From Pyrocephalus nanus (Eukaryota > Chordata > Aves > Passeriformes > Tyrannidae), in NCBI GenBank assembly GCA_038380795.1, contig CM076267.1, forward strand, positions 16,041,501-16,105,500: a stretch of 64,000 nt of DNA. The letters are read 5' to 3'. Every line of letters starts with the position of its first letter. Position 1 is the stretch's first letter. Under the pieces are notes generated by a model that did not search any database, was not told where the DNA came from, and was given only the letters and a program-made list of their open reading frames with translations. Position numbers and translations under genes: made by a program. Below, piece by piece: positions 63,401 through 64,000 of this stretch.

Positions 63401-63845
63401 TATGTCCCTGCTTTGAGGAAGGGTTTAGACCAGAGACTTAGAGGCCCATTGCAATTAAATTATTCTTTGTTTTGGTGGCTTCTTTCAAGGGTGGGTAAGC
63501 AGAGAAGGGGAGGTGAGCAAATGCCTGTAAGCAGCTAGGATGAACTGCAACACATGCCAACGGCCACAGCATCTCTGGCTCGTGCAAGAGACTCAAAGAT
63601 CCTCTGAGCTGTTTCCTCATCTTACCTGTGCCTTGTGGGAACTCTGTAGGTGAGTTCACCGGGAGTCGGGTCTCGCTCCAAGTATTCATTCAGTGTGTCC
63701 AAGGAGAAGAGCCTCCAGAGGTGCAACTTGCTGATATTGTTGGCACTTCCTGCTGAACAGGCATCTGTGATGCACAAAGTTGGGTAGATGCCTGTTGCTA
63801 TAATGCAGCAGAGGGGCTGCTGCTCCTCTTTTGTGCTTACATGAC
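48282..63845 (-). CDS. CFAP65: Cilia- and flagella-associated protein 65, C-terminal 768 residues (15 exons, 5' partial)
   Basis: CFAP65 (CCDC108) is a large axonemal protein built of ASH/MSP-type immunoglobulin-like modules. It is needed for sperm flagella, and human mutations cause flagellar malformation and male infertility. The fifteen minus-strand exons, listed separately, join with GT-AG splice sites and compatible phases to a 2,309-nt reading frame without a stop until TAG at 48282. The human protein is about 1,900 residues, so the N-terminal portion lies past the right edge. Beta-strand-rich modules run through exons 63,845 to 53,524 (for example [68 protein letters not shown]). A charged coiled-coil stretch follows ([20 protein letters not shown]), then a low-complexity tail ending [19 protein letters not shown]. 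The long Glu-rich tract that I recall in the mammalian C-terminus is absent. Confidence 0.97.
49067..49348 (-). CDS. CFAP65: CFAP65 penultimate exon
   Basis: Acceptor TTCCTATTCCCAG and donor AGTAG/GTGAGG, 282 nt. Encodes [20 protein letters not shown] and a Ser/Glu/Lys-rich linker; this is where the mammalian protein has an acidic expansion. Confidence 0.92.
49859..50008 (-). CDS. CFAP65: CFAP65 exon
   Basis: Acceptor TTCTTTCCCAG and donor ATCAG/GTGCGT, 150 nt. Contains [17 protein letters not shown], continuing into GLLENAQF of the next exon. Confidence 0.92.
50384..50598 (-). CDS. CFAP65: CFAP65 exon
   Basis: Acceptor CTCTCCAACAG and donor TCCCG/GTAAGAG, 215 nt. Encodes [16 protein letters not shown] and ending [16 protein letters not shown]. 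Confidence 0.95.
52245..52310 (-). CDS. CFAP65: CFAP65 short exon (22 codons)
   Basis: Acceptor TTTATTTTTAG and donor CAAG/GTAAGTC, 66 nt, phase 0 on both sides. Encodes [16 protein letters not shown] and VIRTYK; the YK-TLPPIK junction agrees with the mammalian protein as I recall it. Too short to stand out as an open frame. Confidence 0.88.
52806..52943 (-). CDS. CFAP65: CFAP65 exon, coiled-coil
   Basis: Acceptor GTTTCATAG and donor CTGTG/GTAAGTG, 138 nt, phase 0. Encodes the heptad-like [20 protein letters not shown] segment. Confidence 0.95.
53524..53640 (-). CDS. CFAP65: CFAP65 exon
   Basis: Acceptor CCCATCCCAG and donor GTGAG/GTGAGACC, 117 nt, phase 0. Encodes [20 protein letters not shown], the second half of an Ig-like ASH module. 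Confidence 0.94.
54083..54226 (-). CDS. CFAP65: CFAP65 exon
   Basis: Acceptor TTTCCTGCAG and donor AGAGG/GTGAGTC, 144 nt, phase 0. Encodes [20 protein letters not shown], the first strands of an ASH/MSP-like module. Confidence 0.95.
55556..55714 (-). CDS. CFAP65: CFAP65 exon
   Basis: Acceptor TGTCCAAGGCAG and donor GGACAG/GTAAGTCC, 159 nt, phase 0. Encodes [20 protein letters not shown] and ends NKLIVSGQ. Confidence 0.96.
56464..56655 (-). CDS. CFAP65: CFAP65 exon
   Basis: Acceptor TCACTTCAG and donor ACTCG/GTAAGATC, 192 nt, phase 0. Encodes [19 protein letters not shown] and [16 protein letters not shown]. Confidence 0.96.
57429..57539 (-). CDS. CFAP65: CFAP65 exon
   Basis: Acceptor CCATTGTAG and donor CACAG/GTGAGCATC, 111 nt, phase 0. 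Encodes [19 protein letters not shown] and [14 protein letters not shown]. Confidence 0.95.
57540..61372 (-). other. CFAP65: Long CFAP65 intron (3.8 kb)
   Basis: The largest CFAP65 intron in the window. It holds an A17 tract (57,676-57,692) but no recognisable nested gene or intact mobile element. Confidence 0.7.
61373..61439 (-). CDS. CFAP65: CFAP65 short exon
   Basis: Acceptor TTTCACTGCTAG and donor TTCTG/GTAAGATAG, 67 nt. Encodes [20 protein letters not shown]. Its first base completes an Arg codon started in the preceding exon. Confidence 0.93.
62127..62303 (-). CDS. CFAP65: CFAP65 exon with weak donor
   Basis: Acceptor GGTTCCCTAG and donor CACAG/GTGACA, 177 nt. Encodes [34 protein letters not shown] and [16 protein letters not shown]. 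The donor lacks the usual G at +5. Although 177 is a multiple of three, skipping the exon would create a TGA at the new junction. Confidence 0.92.
62604..62732 (-). CDS. CFAP65: CFAP65 exon
   Basis: Acceptor TCTGCTGCAACCAG and donor GACTG/GTAAGC, 129 nt. Encodes [19 protein letters not shown] and [16 protein letters not shown], start of an ASH-like module. Confidence 0.93.
62988..63190 (+). mobile_element. CR1 LINE 3'-end fragment (internally deleted)
   Basis: Contains GGTCCAGTAGAGGGCCACCA, then jumps to GAGCAACTTGGTCTAGTGGA and the typical CR1 3' end (TGGCAGGGGGACTGGA, CCCCTTCCAACCCAAATCAT, TTTATGATTA). Roughly 300 bp of the normal CR1 interior is missing. It lies in a CFAP65 intron, antisense to the gene. 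This family and end structure are typical of birds. Confidence 0.93.
63193..63455 (+). mobile_element. Second, more diverged CR1 fragment
   Basis: Immediately follows the first copy in the same orientation. It aligns by eye to CR1 interior (ACAAGGACAGACTAAGAGAC, GTATGTTCAGCC, GATACTAGGAAAAAAGTTTT) and then to a 3' region (AAGGCCCTGGGCAACCTGA, GTCCCTGCTTTGAGGAAGGG). It is older or of a different subfamily; the first copy may have inserted into it. Confidence 0.75.
63626..63845 (-). CDS. CFAP65: CFAP65 exon (most 5' one visible)
   Basis: Acceptor CCCAAGCTACAG and donor CACAG/GTAAGATG, 220 nt. Encodes [19 protein letters not shown] after a short lead and [19 protein letters not shown], ending TYRVPTRH. 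It starts with two bases of a split codon, so more exons lie beyond 64,000. Confidence 0.93.
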
Positions 63846-63954
63846 CTGTAGCTTGGGAGAGAAAGAAACACCAAAAAGTAGTCATGCACCATTAAGGGGA
63901 AGCTGCCTGGTCCTTTTGTCTGCAGCAAATGGCAAAGAGACCCTACCAAGACCA

Positions 63955-63975
63955 GAGAAAGAAAGAAAGAAAGAG
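63955..63975. repeat. (GAAA)n microsatellite
   Basis: About five GAAA units in a CFAP65 intron near the right edge. Confidence 0.8.
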
Positions 63976-64000
63976 ACTTGTAAATGGTCTTTACTTTGGC

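Noticed and set aside
1..64000. tRNA genes, CRISPR arrays, bacterial operons, intact viral or transposase genes
   Set aside because: None seen. The splice-site structure, CpG islands, CR1 and synteny all indicate an avian chromosome, and no tRNA B-box with a matching A-box was found by eye.

Overview
The window is vertebrate nuclear DNA, almost certainly from a bird. Four protein-coding genes and one microRNA can be read with vertebrate splice signals. The gene order CDK5R2 - FEV - CRYBA2 - MIR375 - CFAP65 (formerly CCDC108) is the conserved synteny block of human 2q35; the chicken counterpart is on chromosome 7. An avian-type CR1 retroposon 3' end sits in a CFAP65 intron, and the 3' end of mature miR-375 carries GTTA, which I recall as the chicken form. 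I cannot name the species.

Layout: 1-10,900 is gene-free, with short tandem repeats, an orphan CpG island near 6.2-6.5 kb and several possible regulatory elements. CDK5R2 (intronless, + strand) codes at 11,237-12,199 and has a probable poly(A) signal at 13,058. 13,070-19,560 is gene-free. FEV (- strand, three coding exons) spans 20,678-24,713 and has a long GGAT/GGAA-rich repeat in intron 1. CRYBA2 (- strand, one 5'UTR exon plus four coding exons, one per Greek-key motif) runs from about 31,965 down to 28,881, with a clear TATA box and poly(A) signal. The miR-375 hairpin is at 41,237-41,300 (- strand), with a TATA box about 650 bp upstream and an E-box/FOXA-like module behind it. CFAP65 (- strand) fills 47,169 to the right edge. 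Fifteen phase-compatible 3' coding exons encode the last 768 residues; the 5' exons lie beyond base 64,000. Base composition changes from GC-rich on the left to clearly AT-richer across CFAP65.

How the genes relate: CDK5R2 (p39, CDK5 activator) and FEV (Pet1, serotonergic ETS factor) are neuronal genes. FEV, CRYBA2 and miR-375 are also all known from pancreatic or enteroendocrine cells, so the 20-42 kb block may be one endocrine regulatory neighbourhood. CFAP65 is a ciliary/flagellar protein with an unrelated role. I found no undescribed protein system. The most useful leads are regulatory: a near-consensus RE1/REST site in the CDK5R2 3'UTR, the mir-375 promoter module, ETS-core-rich sequence around FEV, a Maf-type site in the CRYBA2 promoter and candidate CTCF sites.
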